Assembly (NCBI RefSeq): GCF_007483665.1
Contig: NZ_VIQO01000047.1
Span: forward strand, 1-64,000
DNA: 64,000 nt
Direction: 5' to 3'
Origin: Catellatospora sichuanensis
GTDB taxonomy: Bacteria > Actinomycetota > Actinomycetes > Mycobacteriales > Micromonosporaceae
Position numbers and translations under genes: made by a program. This document shows positions 1 through 8,805 of the stretch, one piece after another. Every line of letters starts with the position of its first letter. Position 1 is the stretch's first letter. The notes under the pieces were generated by a model. That model ran no database searches and had not been told where the DNA came from. It saw nothing but the letters and a program-made list of their open reading frames with translations.

Positions 1-83
1 TGGACCAGCGCCACAGCATCCTTACGGAACTGTTCGGTGTACTGCGAAGGGCGTGCCACCAGGACATCCTTCCTCCTGGCCAT
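1..83 (-). mobile_element. IS3-family OrfA transposase, N-terminal part, runs off the left edge
   Basis: Read leftwards from the ATG at 83, this frame gives a short basic lead and then residues matching the start of IS3-family OrfA helix-turn-helix proteins (SQYTEQFRKDAVALV at about residues 13-27). OrfA binds the element's ends and normally precedes the OrfB DDE integrase by programmed frameshift; those parts would lie outside the window. A GTG at 59 is another possible start. The element end should lie between 84 and about 130, where homology of the neighbouring TrkA-C gene begins abruptly. The family call rests on about 28 visible residues. Confidence 0.55.
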
Positions 84-134
84 CCTGCCAGGGATCAGGG
101 TGTCCGGCCCGAAGGTGGAAGCTCAGGCATCGGG

Positions 135-587
135 GTGAGATACAGCGTGACTGCCGCAGACGGGCAGCGCCTGGCGGTGATCTGCCACTCCTCGGGCCGC
201 CGCGACCTGGCCGTCTTCGCGTCGGTCGGCGCCGATGCCGCCCAGAGCTACGTGCCGTTGACAACCGACCAGGCCCACGACGTCGCCGACCTGCTACATC
301 CACATGCCATTGTCAACAGGTTGGCCGATCCGGGTACGGGTGCGGCGAGCAGGGTAGTGACTCTGCCGGTCGGCGCCGGATCCCGCTACGTCGGCAGCAA
401 TCTCGCCGACCTGGACGCCCGGCTGCCAGCAGACGTCAGAGCCCTGGGCCTACTCCGAGCTGGTCAGATCGTCGCCGTGCACGGCGATCGTGCCGTCATC
501 AACAGCGGTGACATAGTGATCGCAGCGGGTAACCACGTATTACTCGAAGTCGTTGCCGCTGAGCTGGCGACCGGTGATCCGACGTGA
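135..587 (+). CDS. Cation:proton antiporter regulatory subunit-like protein (KhtT/TrkA-C), 5' end probably lost
   Basis: A 150-residue protein with a C-terminal RCK_C/TrkA-C-type domain (about residues 75-145, ending in a GD-x-V-I-A-A-G strand). Its N-terminus aligns with actinobacterial KhtT-like regulatory subunits, which gate K+/H+ antiporters by binding nucleotides. Family members usually begin about 10-15 residues earlier with a V-x-x-x-P-G-I/V-G segment. Here only G-I-G-V is recognisable, and the preceding codons turn into unrelated sequence next to the IS3 remnant. The GTG at 135 may be a fallback start of a truncated gene. The partner antiporter gene is not visible. Confidence 0.5.
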   Translation: MRYSVTAADGQRLAVICHSSGRRDLAVFASVGADAAQSYVPLTTDQAHDVADLLHPHAIVNRLADPGTGAASRVVTLPVGAGSRYVGSNLADLDARLPADVRALGLLRAGQIVAVHGDRAVINSGDIVIAAGNHVLLEVVAAELATGDPT

Positions 588-704
588 TGCAGGCGCTGGG
601 TCGATGTCGCCTCCCGGGGCCGCCCGGGCCGGCCGCCCGGTTTGAGGCTCCGCCCGGATGGGTACGCCAAACGGTGCCGCAGCCGAGGTGAAGGTTGGCT
701 ACTG

Positions 705-1676
705 GTGAACACCTCTGAACGACCCGATACGGCGCATAGCGAGGCGCCTGTACCAGACCTTTGGCTCCCAAGCACCGTGCCGGGCCCTGTATCCGTCGGC
801 GTCGACGGGTCGGCTGCGTCCCATCGCGCGCTGCTGTGGGCAGCGCAGGAAGCGCGCCTGCGACGGGTGCACCTCAACGTCGTCTTCATCGCCAAGCCGC
901 ATCTGCCACCGCCCCTCGGCGAAGCGCTCGACCACCCGTCCGGGTACGTCCAACATCTGCTCAGCGAAGCCGGCGACGAGGTTGGCGGCTGCGCCGCACG
1001 GCTCGATCTCGCCGGCTACTCTGACGTCACCGCAACGGTGGCGCTGGGCTGGGACGACCCGGTCGACGGTCTGGCCCGTGCGGCCGCAGGATCGACGATG
1101 ATGGTCGTCGGTGACCATGAGCCGGCTGGCATCCGCGCGCTGCTGCTCGGCTCGTCCGCGCTACGCACCGCCGAGCATGCAAGCTGCCCCGTCGCGGTCG
1201 TCAGGGCGCGGCCCCGGGACCCGCACCCCAGCGCACACGACGACCGGGTGATGGTCGGCATCGACGGATCGGCATCGTCAGTTGTGGCTGCAGCACTCGC
1301 GTTCGAGGAGGCACACCTGCGCGACATCGGCCTCACTGCCGTCCACGTTTGGTATGCGACGCCCCAGGAGATCACTGCCGAGGTGGCCTGGGGAGGCAAT
1401 CCGGGGCCTCAGCCCGACGCGTTGGCACTGCTGGAACACGTGACGGCACCGGGCCGACTCGCCCATCCCGACGTTGACGTTCGGCATCTGGCTGTCATGG
1501 GGCAACCCGCCACGGCCCTGACCGAACTGTCGTCAGCCGCACGCATGCTGGTGGTCGGCTCCGGCGGCCATGGCACCGTCGCCGAACGCCTCCTCGGATC
1601 CACCGGCAAGGCGCTCGTCCATCACGCACACTGCCCCGTGCTCATCGTGCCGACCCATTGCCACCCGCAGTACTGA
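705..1676 (+). CDS. Tandem-domain universal stress protein (UspA family)
   Basis: Predicted 323-residue cytosolic protein with two Usp folds (about residues 28-165 and 180-320). Each begins with a strand ending in V-G-(V/I)-D-G-S. The second carries the classic ATP-binding signature near its end (G-S-G-G-H-G, then G-S-T), while the first has a looser version. Usp proteins bind ATP and are linked to dormancy, hypoxia and envelope stress in actinobacteria. The frame is open from a TTG at 642, but GTG 705 is preferred because GAAGG lies about 10 bases upstream and the family homology starts just after it. It stands alone downstream of the KhtT-like gene. Confidence 0.85.
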   Translation: MNTSERPDTAHSEAPVPDLWLPSTVPGPVSVGVDGSAASHRALLWAAQEARLRRVHLNVVFIAKPHLPPPLGEALDHPSGYVQHLLSEAGDEVGGCAARLDLAGYSDVTATVALGWDDPVDGLARAAAGSTMMVVGDHEPAGIRALLLGSSALRTAEHASCPVAVVRARPRDPHPSAHDDRVMVGIDGSASSVVAAALAFEEAHLRDIGLTAVHVWYATPQEITAEVAWGGNPGPQPDALALLEHVTAPGRLAHPDVDVRHLAVMGQPATALTELSSAARMLVVGSGGHGTVAERLLGSTGKALVHHAHCPVLIVPTHCHPQY

Positions 1677-1818
1677 CGCCCGCCAAGATCAGGAGTCCCG
1701 TCAAGGCCCACTGGTGCCGAACGCCTTCATTGCCCCGATTGTCCACTCGCCGAGGGTGACGTCAGCCAGCCGGAACTGAACTCAGGTGAGCGTGCGCGCC
1801 GGCCCCAGGTAAGCGTTG

Positions 1819-2907
1819 TCACCGGCCGCGCTGGCGGTGGGTGGCGGTCGGTGGGGCGGAAAGGTGGGTGGCGATGATCGGGTCGGTCTCATCATCGAAC
1901 TGGCCGATGACCTGTTCAAGGAGGTCTTCGAGCGCAACGAGGCCGACAGTCGTGTCGTACCGGCTGACCAGGGCGAGCTGGGCGCGGTGGTCGCGCATGC
2001 CGCGGATGGCCGACATGACACTTTGGTGCGGGTGCAGTTCGTATGGTGCCGTGGCCAGGTCCGCGGCGGTGGTGTGCAGGCCGGCGGTGGTGGCCTTGAG
2101 TGCGTCGCGCACGTGCACGATGCCGCAGAGGATGCCCTGCGGGCCGGTGACGGCCAGGCGGGAGCGGCCGCGAGCGTGGGCGGTCTGCTCGATCTGTGCG
2201 GCGGTCGCGGTGCCGGGCACCGACACGATCTGTTCGGCGGGGATCATGACGGTGTCGATGGTGGTGTTGTTGAGGGTGAGCATCGCCGACAGCAGCCGTT
2301 CGTCGGCCGATGGCAGGGTGCCGTGCTCGGCGGAGGAGGCCAGCAGCATCTGCAGTTCGGCGGGGCCGTGGGCCTGGGCGAGTTCGTTCTGCGGGGTGAC
2401 CTTGACCAGGCGCAGGCAGGCGTTGGCGATGGCGTTGAGGACGGCCAGGGCGGGGCGGGCGACGCGGGCGAATGCTCGGAACGGCAGCGCGAGCACGAGT
2501 GCGGAACGTTCGGGGTGGCTGATCGCCCACGACTTGGGTGCCATCTCTCCCACGACCATGTGCAGGAACACCACCACTGCGAGCGCGAGCAGGAACGCGG
2601 CGACGTAGCTGGCCTGTGGTGGTATCCCGGCGGCGACGAACAGCGGGTCAAGCAGGTCGGCCAGGGCCGGTTTGGCCAGCGCGCCCAGTCCGAGCGAGCA
2701 CAAGGTGATGCCCAGCTGCGCGCCGGCGAGCATCAGCGACAGTTCCCGGGTGCCGGCAATCGCGGCCTTCGCGGCGCGTGAGCCGGCGGCGGCGAAATGT
2801 TCCAGGCGGTGGCGTTTGGACGCGACGAGCGCGAACTCGGCAGCGACGAAGAACGCGTTGAAGGCCAGAAGGAGCACGGAGACGAGCAGCGCGGTGGCGG
2901 TGTTCAT
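1819..2907 (-). CDS. CNNM/CBS-pair membrane transporter, short form
   Basis: A 362-residue membrane protein with an N-terminal CNNM (DUF21) domain of three to four helices (residues 1 to about 175, with the conserved A-E-F-A segment and G-E-M-A-P-K) followed by a CBS pair (about 200-335). CNNM/CorC proteins act in Mg2+/Co2+ export or efflux control, and the CBS pair binds nucleotides. The C-terminal CorC_HlyC domain is missing: the protein stops soon after the second CBS. Its ATG overlaps the stop of the upstream long-form paralogue by 4 bases (2904-2907), so the two are almost certainly translated together and may form a heterodimer. Confidence 0.88.
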   Translation of the reverse strand: MNTATALLVSVLLLAFNAFFVAAEFALVASKRHRLEHFAAAGSRAAKAAIAGTRELSLMLAGAQLGITLCSLGLGALAKPALADLLDPLFVAAGIPPQASYVAAFLLALAVVVFLHMVVGEMAPKSWAISHPERSALVLALPFRAFARVARPALAVLNAIANACLRLVKVTPQNELAQAHGPAELQMLLASSAEHGTLPSADERLLSAMLTLNNTTIDTVMIPAEQIVSVPGTATAAQIEQTAHARGRSRLAVTGPQGILCGIVHVRDALKATTAGLHTTAADLATAPYELHPHQSVMSAIRGMRDHRAQLALVSRYDTTVGLVALEDLLEQVIGQFDDETDPIIATHLSAPPTATHRQRGR

Positions 2908-4238
2908 CGCCGGTGCTCCTCGATCGTCTCGATGCGGACGCTGACCGGGACGTGGCGGTCCACGTCCAGGACGGTCAGGCGAACCCGACGCGGGCGGGGG
3001 TCTTCGGAGTCGGGCGCGGTGACCTCGACGCTGTCGCCGCGGGTGGTGATGCGGCCCAGCCCGTGCAGGATCAGCCCGGACACGGTGTCGTAGACGCCGT
3101 CTTCGGGCAGTTCGATGCCGGTGGCGTCGGCTATCTGGTCCAGCCGCCAGCGCCCGGGCACGGTCCAGGAACCGTCGGGTTGACGGTGTGCCTGCGGTTC
3201 GGGCAGGTCGTCCTCGTCACGGATCGGCCCGACGAGCTCCTCGGCGATGTCTTCGAGGCTGATGATCCCGGCGAAGCCGCCGTACTCGTCGGCGACGACG
3301 GCCAGCTGCCGATGCTCGGCACGCAACCGCTCGAGCACGGCGGGCAGGGTGATCGAGGCGGGCACGACCACCGGCGGCGCGGCGATGGCCCCGACCGGGG
3401 TGCTGGCGCGGCGGTCGGTGGGCACGGCCAGGACGTCGGAGATCGACACGACGCCGATGACGTCGTCGACGCCGGTGCCGATGACCGGGAACCGGGAGCG
3501 GCCGGTGTCGAGCAGCTGCACGAGCCGGATGGCCGGGTCGGCGGCGGCCATGACGATCACGTCGACGCGCGGGACCATGGCCTCACCGGCGGTCAGGGTT
3601 CGAAAGTCCAGGCCGGAGTCGAGCAGGGTGGCGTTGTCGTCGTCGAGTTCGCCGCGTTCGCGGGCTTCGGCGACGATCTGTTCCAGGTCTTCGCGGGTGG
3701 CGCCCTGGGGCAGTTCCTCGATCGGTTCGATGCCTACGGCGCGCAGCAGCCGGTTGGCGGCGGCGTCGAACACCCGGATCAACGGCCCGGCCACGGCCAG
3801 GTAGATGAGCGTGGATCGTGAAAGTGAGCGGGCGAGGGCTTCGGGGCGGGTGATGGCCAGGTTCTTGGGCGCGAGCTCGCCGAGGACCATCTGCACGATG
3901 GTGGCGATGAGCAGCGCGAGCGCCACCGAGACCGACAGGCTCGCTGCGGCGGGGACGCCCGCGGCTGCCAGCAGTGGGGCCATGCCCTCGCCGAGGTAGG
4001 GCTCGGCGACGTAGCCGGCCAGTAGTGCGGTGACGGTGATGCCCAGCTGCGCGCCGGAGAGCATGAACGACAGCCGGCCGGTAACCTTCAGCGCACGCGC
4101 GGCGGCTGGGTCGCCGCCGTCTGCCTGCTGGCGCAGTTTGCCGCGGTCGGCTGCGACGTAGGCGAACTCCTGTGCGACGAAGTAGGCGGTGGCGGCGGTC
4201 AGCGCGATGATCAGCGCCATCCCGATGAGGATCAGCAC
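2904..4238 (-). CDS. CNNM/CBS-pair transporter with CorC domain (hemolysin C family)
   Basis: A 444-residue inner-membrane protein: CNNM domain at residues 1 to about 190 (A-Q-E-F-A-Y-V near the start; G-E-L-A-P-K-N), a CBS pair at about 215-340 (M-V-P-R-V-D opening; G-I-I-S-L-E-D-I-A-E-E-L closing) and a CorC_HlyC FAD-like domain at about 355-440. This is the full-length architecture of the family tied to divalent cation efflux. It is first in a two-gene operon with the short paralogue. In Actinobacteria such tandem pairs are common, and an obligate pair is inferred from the 4-base overlap. No metal riboswitch was recognised upstream. Confidence 0.9.
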   Translation of the reverse strand: MLILIGMALIIALTAATAYFVAQEFAYVAADRGKLRQQADGGDPAAARALKVTGRLSFMLSGAQLGITVTALLAGYVAEPYLGEGMAPLLAAAGVPAAASLSVSVALALLIATIVQMVLGELAPKNLAITRPEALARSLSRSTLIYLAVAGPLIRVFDAAANRLLRAVGIEPIEELPQGATREDLEQIVAEARERGELDDDNATLLDSGLDFRTLTAGEAMVPRVDVIVMAAADPAIRLVQLLDTGRSRFPVIGTGVDDVIGVVSISDVLAVPTDRRASTPVGAIAAPPVVVPASITLPAVLERLRAEHRQLAVVADEYGGFAGIISLEDIAEELVGPIRDEDDLPEPQAHRQPDGSWTVPGRWRLDQIADATGIELPEDGVYDTVSGLILHGLGRITTRGDSVEVTAPDSEDPRPRRVRLTVLDVDRHVPVSVRIETIEEHRR

Positions 4239-5028
4239 GGTGGTGCCAGCACCCCTTGGTTCAGCTGCTGGGGCGTCGCCCCGGGTTTGGACCGGTGCTG
4301 GGACCGGCGGCCGGGTCTATGATCAACCACAGGCGGAGATTAACACGTTAAGCTGTATGGTTGCTGGAAAGATGCTGGTCATGGTGTTGATGCGGATCGG
4401 CGAACTCGACGTCGCGGCCGGGTTCAGCCACTTCGGGCTCATCACCTGTCTCGAGCGCACTTCGGGCGGATTCCGGCTCTAGGGACCGACGACGGTCGAG
4501 CAGATCGCCGGCCTGCCTCGACTACGACGTCGCCGCGCTACGTTGCTGGCCGAGTCCGCCGGGCACTCGGCACACGGCCTGGCCGGCAGGCTGACCGTAC
4601 ACGCGCATCGGCTGTCGCGGACACGGCCGACTGCTCACCGCGCTGCCGATGCCTGAGCGCCGTGATCGGTCTGCGCCCGCCGCGGTGCGCCGCCATCGGC
4701 ATGGCCTTCATCGCAGGGCCGTCGAGCCCGGCCGACAGCTGGCTGCTGGATCGATGCAGGTACGCAGGCCCGGCCCCTTTTGGCAAGTGACCGAGCCGCC
4801 GACCAGGGCTCGCCACCGAGCGTAGTGCAGGCATCGGCCTGATCCGCTCGACGCGGCGGTACGCGGCCCGCTCGCGCCCGTCTGCCTGGCGCCCAGGGCG
4901 CCAGCAGAGGGATGGGCGCGTTACGGCAGCTACCGGCCGCGCGTTGGACGACCAGCAAGACCAACCCAGCCGACGACGCGCAAGGCGAAGCCGTCTCGCT
5001 TGCCGCGCGAGAAGCAGGAGGACCACCA
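4239..5028. other. About 790 bases without a supportable gene
   Basis: All frames here are short or carry Arg/Pro/Ala-rich shadow translations. A 41-codon ATG frame at 4360-4482 lacks a convincing ribosome site and recognisable homology. Only the last bases (strong AGGAGG at 5017-5022) clearly belong to the following gene. Confidence 0.5.
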
Positions 5029-6456
5029 GTGAGCGTTGACAGCGCCGTCCTCGACCCGCAGACCCCGCACCACGAAGCGCCGGGACACGGCCGTGATCCG
5101 GTCGAGTCTGCATCTGCCGCGGTTCCTGTGCTGCTCAAGACCGCTGTCATCGGCGGGGTGGTGCTCACCGTGCTGGTCGCCGCGGGCATGGCGGCGCGGG
5201 TGGTCCCGGTCGGCTCACGCGCCGGCAACTACAGCTACCGCTACGTCCGTTCGTTCTCCCCCGACATCCTGTGGCCGTTCGTGATAGCCGCTGCCGTGGT
5301 GATCGGTGCACTGTGGCTGTCGCGGCGGACCCACCGACGGTTCGAATGGGCCACCGTCGCGGGCTGGCTGCTGCTTGCGGTGCCGCTGCAGCTGCTGCTG
5401 CGCACCTATGACGAGGTATCGCTGTCAGGCCTGGTCGCCAGCAATCGGGCCAATGGCTTCCTCGCCCCGGCGCAGCAGCTCACCGCCGGGCAGTTTCTGC
5501 GCGCCCATGGCGACATCGCCGCGGACCTGCCTACCCACGCCCGCACCAACATGCCCGGCAAGACCCTGCTGTACCACCTGCTGAACGCGTTCACCGACTC
5601 GGCCCAGGCCATGGGCGTCATGATCATCGCAGTGTCGAGTATCAGCGCACTGCTGATCTACCTGATCGCCCGGGACCTGCTGCACGATCCGCGCACCGCC
5701 CTGTACGCCCTGGCTCTCGCGGTGCTTGTGCCGGGCAAGCTGTATTTCCTGCCCATCCTCAACGTCGTCAGCCCCGTGCCGATCCTGCTCGCGCTGTGGC
5801 TGCTCGTGCGCTTCCTGCACCGGCCGCACTGGGCCTATGCCGCGGCCGTCGGTGCGGTGCTGTACCTGACCGTGCTGTTCGAGCCGCTGCCCCTTGCCAT
5901 GGGCCTGATCTTCGCCGCCCTGCTCGGCTGGGCGGTGGCCACCAAGCTGCTGACGTGGCCGGCGGCCCTGCGGCTGATCGCCGTCACCGCGGCTGCGCTC
6001 GCCGCGTGCCACGTCGGGATGCACATGGTTTTCGGGTACGACACCATCGCCAACTTCGCCTACGTCTTCGCCGACGCGCATTCGTTCAACGGCAACGGCC
6101 ACCGCCCCTACCAGGTGTGGGTGGTACGCAACCTGTGGGACTTCACGCTGTGCGCCGGGCTCGCGGCCACCGTCGCCATCGCGGCCGGAACCCTCGCCGC
6201 GCTCCGCCAGCCCCGCAACAGCCCCATCGCCGCGCTGGCTCTGTCCGGGGTCGGCGTGCTCGTGTTCCTGGACCTGTTCGGTGTCAACCGCGGCGAAACG
6301 GTCCGGCTGTGGATCTTCCTTGCCGTGTTCCTGCAGCTCACCGCAGCATGGCTTTGCGCTCGCACGGCAAAGCTGTGGCCCGTCGCGGTCCTCGTGACCG
6401 GTACCGCGCTGCAGGCCGCGGTAGGCATGGCAATGGTCGGCTTCGTGCGCGTCTGA
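5029..6456 (+). CDS. Polytopic membrane protein, GT-C glycosyltransferase-like
   Basis: A 475-residue integral membrane protein with about ten hydrophobic helices and a luminal-type loop after the second to third helix containing P-G-K-T-L-L-Y-H, resembling the P-P-G-x-x-L-L motif of GT39/GT87 (GT-C) lipid-linked sugar transferases. Such enzymes use polyprenyl-phosphate sugars on the outer face of the membrane. The acceptor cannot be predicted. The frame is open 39 codons further upstream, but GTG 5029 is chosen because AGGAGG sits 7 bases before it and the upstream residues look non-coding. No catalytic Asp/Glu pair could be assigned with certainty, so the enzymatic role is an inference. Confidence 0.7.
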   Translation: MSVDSAVLDPQTPHHEAPGHGRDPVESASAAVPVLLKTAVIGGVVLTVLVAAGMAARVVPVGSRAGNYSYRYVRSFSPDILWPFVIAAAVVIGALWLSRRTHRRFEWATVAGWLLLAVPLQLLLRTYDEVSLSGLVASNRANGFLAPAQQLTAGQFLRAHGDIAADLPTHARTNMPGKTLLYHLLNAFTDSAQAMGVMIIAVSSISALLIYLIARDLLHDPRTALYALALAVLVPGKLYFLPILNVVSPVPILLALWLLVRFLHRPHWAYAAAVGAVLYLTVLFEPLPLAMGLIFAALLGWAVATKLLTWPAALRLIAVTAAALAACHVGMHMVFGYDTIANFAYVFADAHSFNGNGHRPYQVWVVRNLWDFTLCAGLAATVAIAAGTLAALRQPRNSPIAALALSGVGVLVFLDLFGVNRGETVRLWIFLAVFLQLTAAWLCARTAKLWPVAVLVTGTALQAAVGMAMVGFVRV

Positions 6457-6745
6457 ACGGCCCGTCGCGCTGGCGATGGCAATTGCTGTCGCCTTCGCGG
6501 CGAGCCGCACGCCATTTGAGCACGCGCATCCGTGAGCGGCCAGCAGTCACACACCACGGCGTCGCCCCGGGTCGATGCGATGAACTCGATAGACTCGCCT
6601 ACTGCCACCGGCACCTTCGGCCGCGGCCCGCGCTGGCCATCCCAGCATGATCGTCACGGGCTCGCTAAAGTCGCTGCCGACCCGGGTCAAGAACTCGTAC
6701 ACCCCGACCACCGAAGCGGACCCGCGGGCACCCGGCGGTCCTTCT

Positions 6746-7274
6746 TCAGCTGCGGACAGCGGTTAGAGCTGCCGCATCGGTAATGAACGTACGTATCGTG
6801 TACGGGCTCCACTGTGTCGCGGGAGCCGCCGAGGACGAGCGATGCCGGCTGCGGACTTCGAGGTTGCTGCCCGGCGGCAGCTCTGCCTCGCCGACCAGGA
6901 AGCCCGCGAAGAGCCCGTCGCTGAGCGGGCGTGCAGCCGGGTGGCACCATGCACGCACATTGCGGTCCACACGAGTTCGACCGGTTCCGGCGCGAGCTCC
7001 AGATCTCCCAGCCGGTGCAGACGTGCTCGTCAGCGGCGTCCGGGTCGGCGAACAGCTGTGCCTGCAATTGCACGTTCGCACCGTCGAGCTGCTGCCCGTC
7101 GAATGCCGGCTTGCTGATTGACGGCGGAAGTGGCGGAATGGACGCTTCAGCGGCGGGCCGCGCAGGGCCGATGAACACGAGCAGGCCAGCGATCGCGGTT
7201 GCCACGACGGCCAGTGCTGCCTTCCCGGCCATGGCGACTCCGTGCGCGGTCATCCGCGACTTGTCTTCCGGCAC
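6746..7274 (-). pseudogene. Secreted/membrane-anchored protein gene broken by frameshifts
   Basis: Translation from GTG 7274 starts with a plausible signal anchor (hydrophobic stretch about residues 14-35) and a Pro-rich mature start, and stays protein-like to about position 7000. The original frame then becomes Arg/Cys/Ser-rich, while the other two frames take over with high third-base GC: one codes ELAPEPVELVWT near 6990, another codes DGLFAGFLVGEAELPPGS near 6880 and stops at 6746. This pattern implies two indels, whether real decay or sequencing error. The start lies 3 bases after the stop of the upstream membrane protein gene, so it was the second gene of an operon. The product family was not recognised. 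Confidence 0.45.
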
Positions 7275-7277
7275 GAT

Positions 7278-8081
7278 TCAGCCCTCGCGGTGCAGACGCC
7301 TGGAAGGAGTCACCACCGCAGGTCGGCCGCCACGCCCGCCCGCCTGTACCGGCGGCGCCGTGACGGCTGCGAGGTCCTGGTACCGCTGCAAGCAGCTGCC
7401 CATGGCAAACAGGAAGGCGATGACGGCCAGCCCTTGGATAAGTTCCTCGGCAGAGGCGGCTAGGAGGTAACGCACGTATGCCGCACCGGTGAGGTCCTCG
7501 CCGGGCAGGTGAGCCAGCAGATTGCGGCCGGTCACCGCGCCCGCGACCTCCACCGCGGTCACACCGGCCCCGTACGCGGCCGCCGCCGCGAGCATCGACC
7601 AGCGGGTTCGTGGCGGCAGGTGGAACAGGAACCGCAGGTACGAGATCGCGAACACAAGTGCCACCGGCGCGAGGATCAGCATCCACGATGAGGCGTTGCC
7701 GATCGTGGCGAGCGGTCCGGTGCGCAGTACCCGATGTGCTTCGGTCATGTCGTCCAGCGACAGCAGCGCGAACACCACGCTCAGGATGCGCCAATGGCGC
7801 ACGTAACGGTGCTGTCCGGCGGCGCCGGCGGCGGCCGCGACCTCCCAAAGGATCCATGCCGTCAACAGCAGGATCACGGAGGAGAACCATGTTGGTAGGT
7901 TCTGGTGCTCGTCGACGTTGAAGAACGTCGCCAGCCAGACCGCGACGTGGACCTTGCGGCCCACGCCCAATCCGTGGTGCAGGAAGTTGGTGGCGAAACT
8001 GAGCACGTGGATGGCCAGCAGTGCCCACATCAGGCGCTGGGCGAGGACGCGGATCTCCGGCATCGCAATGGTCATCAGCAA
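7278..8081 (-). CDS. Hypothetical seven-helix membrane protein
   Basis: A 267-residue protein with roughly seven hydrophobic segments and acidic-histidine motifs between them (N-V-D-E-H-Q-N at about residues 55-61; S-L-D-D-M-T-E-A-H near 110; A-S-A-E-E-L near 220). The repeated D/E-H pairs suggest metal or substrate contacts, but no family was recognised. The C-terminal 30 residues are basic and probably cytosolic. It is the first gene of a two-gene unit with the frameshifted secreted protein, separated by 3 bases. Confidence 0.65.
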   Translation of the reverse strand: MLMTIAMPEIRVLAQRLMWALLAIHVLSFATNFLHHGLGVGRKVHVAVWLATFFNVDEHQNLPTWFSSVILLLTAWILWEVAAAAGAAGQHRYVRHWRILSVVFALLSLDDMTEAHRVLRTGPLATIGNASSWMLILAPVALVFAISYLRFLFHLPPRTRWSMLAAAAAYGAGVTAVEVAGAVTGRNLLAHLPGEDLTGAAYVRYLLAASAEELIQGLAVIAFLFAMGSCLQRYQDLAAVTAPPVQAGGRGGRPAVVTPSRRLHREG

Positions 8082-8397
8082 CTCCCCGGTCGCAGGCCCG
8101 TCGATGGACCGAGCGTCACTTTATTCCTAAAAGTCGACTTCTCCGCTCAATCCCACACCGATCGTTCTTCTGCGGGCGTGTCGGCCCAGGCACGCCCTTG
8201 CGCACGCGGCGTCGTCGTCGTGTCCGTTGCCGAATTAGCCTGCACCGCGACCCAGACCCGGACGTTGGCGCAGGTCGGCACGGCGATGTTAGACACCCCG
8301 GCAGCCGACCTCATACTTGCCTCACCAGGAGGGCGTCTGCAGGCGCACCGCCCGAAGGCAGCGGCGCCCGCATCGCGTTCGTCGTCGCCGCGGGCCG
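8082..8397. other. Intergenic stretch, no gene seen
   Basis: About 315 bases between the start of the membrane protein gene and the CBS remnant. No frame with convincing protein-like composition was found. Confidence 0.4.
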
Positions 8398-8640
8398 CTA
8401 TGCCTGGCGTTTGTCGGTACCGTTGCCGCGGTCAGCGGAAGCCACACCTTCACGCTGGGCGCGCAGGCGGCGCATCGCCTCCGACGCCGACAACGTCTCG
8501 GGCAGGAACACCGCCGACCGTGCGCAGTCCCCGGCAGTGCCGGACTTGCCGAGCAGGTCACGCAGGTGCACCACGCCAACCACGGCCTCGCCGCAGCATC
8601 CGCGCCGGACACGGCCAGACCGGACTGACGGCCAACCCCG
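8398..8640 (-). pseudogene. Remnant of a CNNM/CBS transporter (CBS-domain fragment)
   Basis: On the minus strand this frame reads V-V-G-V-V-H-L-R-D-L-L, then a gap-free segment ending P-E-T-L-S-A-S-E-A-M-R-R-L-R. That is the junction of the first and second CBS motifs of CorC/HlyC-type proteins and is close to the equivalent part of the two paralogues at 1819-4238. Neither the CNNM membrane domain nor the CorC domain is present in any frame nearby, so this is a decayed copy. Confidence 0.55.
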
Positions 8641-8805
8641 CGGTCCGAGACCAGATAGGCGATCCTTCACCTACGTCGCGTGACGTACGCAGTAAGCCGC
8701 CGGCGTGCTGACGACCGCGACAGCGCTGACGCGCGAACATCACCGGTAGCTCCGTTCTCGGCCGTATAGATAGCAGCGGGCACACCGCCGAGAGGATCCG
8801 CACAA

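Noticed and set aside
4239-4330. Possible Mg2+ or Mn2+ riboswitch upstream of the CNNM operon
   Set aside because: None of the conserved M-box or yybP-ykoY core bases could be found.
4189-4482. Plus-strand 97-codon frame upstream of the CNNM operon
   Set aside because: Overlaps the start of the CNNM gene on the other strand and lacks ribosome site or homology.
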